Shown here: one piece after another, positions 6,732 through 7,069 of the stretch
How the letters are laid out: the number at the start of each line of letters is the position of its first letter
How positions within the stretch are numbered: the stretch's first letter is position 1
Source of the DNA: an uncultured Sutterella sp.
GTDB lineage: Bacteria; Pseudomonadota; Gammaproteobacteria; Burkholderiales; Burkholderiaceae_F
Direction: 5' to 3'
Assembly (NCBI GenBank): GCA_900538905.1
Contig: UPZS01000063.1
Coordinates: forward strand, 1 to 7,069
Length of the DNA: 7,069 bases
Translations under genes and position numbers: made by a program
Notes under the pieces: generated by a model
Seen by the model: only the letters and a program-made list of their open reading frames with translations
Told to the model about the DNA's origin: nothing
The model's database searches: none

Positions 6732-6765
6732 CGTTCCGTTGAAAGCGACTCCCGTGCTTTTGCCA
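6732..6765 (-). repeat. Right terminal inverted repeat of IS21-B
   Basis: Inverted, it reads TG at 6765-6764, GCACGGGAGTCG at 6757-6746 and GGAACG at 6737-6732, with the same internal spacing as the left end. It holds only one recognisable repeat unit (TTTCAACGGAACGG), in contrast to the long array at the left end. Confidence 0.7.
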
Positions 6766-7069
6766 GTAGATTTAATCAATGGGGTTGAATTCGTCGACTA
6801 TATCTATCAGGTATATGGTGGGCTACATCCTCGTACACGAAATCCAAAACTTCAGGGCGGGCAGTCTTATATCAAGGCTTTGAATGCCTATGTTGATAAG
6901 CTCGGAATTGCCCTTCTCACCTCAACTGCGGTTCAGAACCTCGTTCGTGAAAACCCGCTCGATGGAAGAGTTCTTGGCGTACAGGTTCAAACCGAGGAGA
7001 GAACGGAATTTATCCGTGCCAAAAAGGCTGTGATTGCGGCATCTGGTGGCTTTGCTGCCAACGCCAAAA
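6766..7069 (+). pseudogene. Flavocytochrome c / fumarate reductase-type FAD protein, 5' part lost at the IS21-B junction, runs off the window
   Basis: One frame is open to the window edge and gives 101 residues of an FAD_binding_2-type flavoprotein. It contains HPRTRNPKLQGGQSYIKALN, then a Rossmann-type stretch AYVDKLGIALLTSTAVQNLV, then GRVLGVQVQ and the diagnostic RAKKAVIAASGGFAAN. In this family these lie in the middle of the protein, after the N-terminal GxGxxG FAD site, so at least the N-terminal FAD-binding part is missing here. The frame stays open leftward through the end of IS21-B to the TAA at 6628, without any ATG, so no proper start exists. The substrate cannot be told; relatives reduce fumarate, urocanate or other unsaturated acids. 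If the rest is intact downstream, this is the 3' part of an insertion-disrupted gene. Confidence 0.75.

Larger units (their letters stand above)
3344..6765 (+). mobile_element. IS21-family insertion sequence (IS21-B), large, with a third gene
   Basis: The element is 3,422 bp and carries istA, istB and a small third gene, each overlapping the next. Its ends were set by a split inverted repeat: TG, a 6-base spacer, GCACGGGAGTCG, an 8-base spacer, then GGAACG. The spacing is identical at 3344-3377 and, inverted, at 6732-6765. The element opens with a long array of 21-22 bp direct repeats and closes with about 200 bp containing a long inverted repeat. No target duplication is visible (GGAAC on the left, GTAGA on the right), and the flanks belong to unrelated genes. 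IstA and IstB differ strongly in length and sequence from those of IS21-A, so the two copies are different IS21 lineages. Confidence 0.8.

Noticed and set aside
6760..6765. TTGCCA at the right tip of IS21-B as an outward -35 element driving the flavoprotein
   Set aside because: No acceptable -10 hexamer lies 16-18 bases downstream.
6631..6765. In-frame upstream extension of the flavoprotein into IS21-B as a real fusion
   Set aside because: The extension has no ATG and no family-like sequence and lies inside the element's inverted repeat; it is probably just open by chance.

Overview
This 7.07 kb window is almost entirely a stack of insertion sequences lying against a broken metabolic gene. 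From left to right it holds 83 bp of unassigned flank, a probable 42 bp terminal scrap of an IS3-family element, a complete IS21-family element (here IS21-A, 126-2227), the decayed body of the IS3-family element on the minus strand (about 2228-3343), and a second, larger and clearly different IS21-family element (IS21-B, 3344-6765). The 304 bp at the right edge are an internal part of a flavocytochrome c / fumarate reductase-type FAD protein gene, cut off by the right end of IS21-B.

IS21-A is compact (2.1 kb). It has a DDE transposase gene (istA), an AAA+ helper gene (istB) 3 bp downstream, and short imperfect terminal inverted repeats beginning 5'-TGAGCCA. It sits close to the 3' end of the IS3 transposase gene. 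The IS3 transposase is dead: it has lost its N-terminus to IS21-B, carries an in-frame amber codon and two frameshifts, and its 3' end is separated by IS21-A.

IS21-B is about 3.4 kb, whereas IS21-family elements are usually 2-2.5 kb. The extra length comes from three things: a leader of roughly 470 bp made of degenerate direct repeats with 21-22 bp spacing, a third small gene overlapping the end of istB with its own strong Shine-Dalgarno, and a right-terminal region of about 200 bp with a long inverted repeat. Its termini are supported by a split inverted repeat starting TG and ending CA. Neither IS21 copy has a convincing target-site duplication. IS21-B joins IS3 sequence on its left to the flavoprotein gene on its right, so a deletion, recombination or assembly join is likely.

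Within each IS21 element, IstA is the DDE recombinase and IstB the AAA+ ATPase that assists target selection and strand transfer. The small third gene of IS21-B may be an accessory to these two, but nothing in its sequence gives a function.

The host is a Gram-negative-like bacterium with mid-range GC. IS21/IS3 traffic together with a flavocytochrome c-type reductase would fit a gut anaerobe such as a Sutterella-like betaproteobacterium, but this is only an impression. No rRNA, tRNA or CRISPR was seen.
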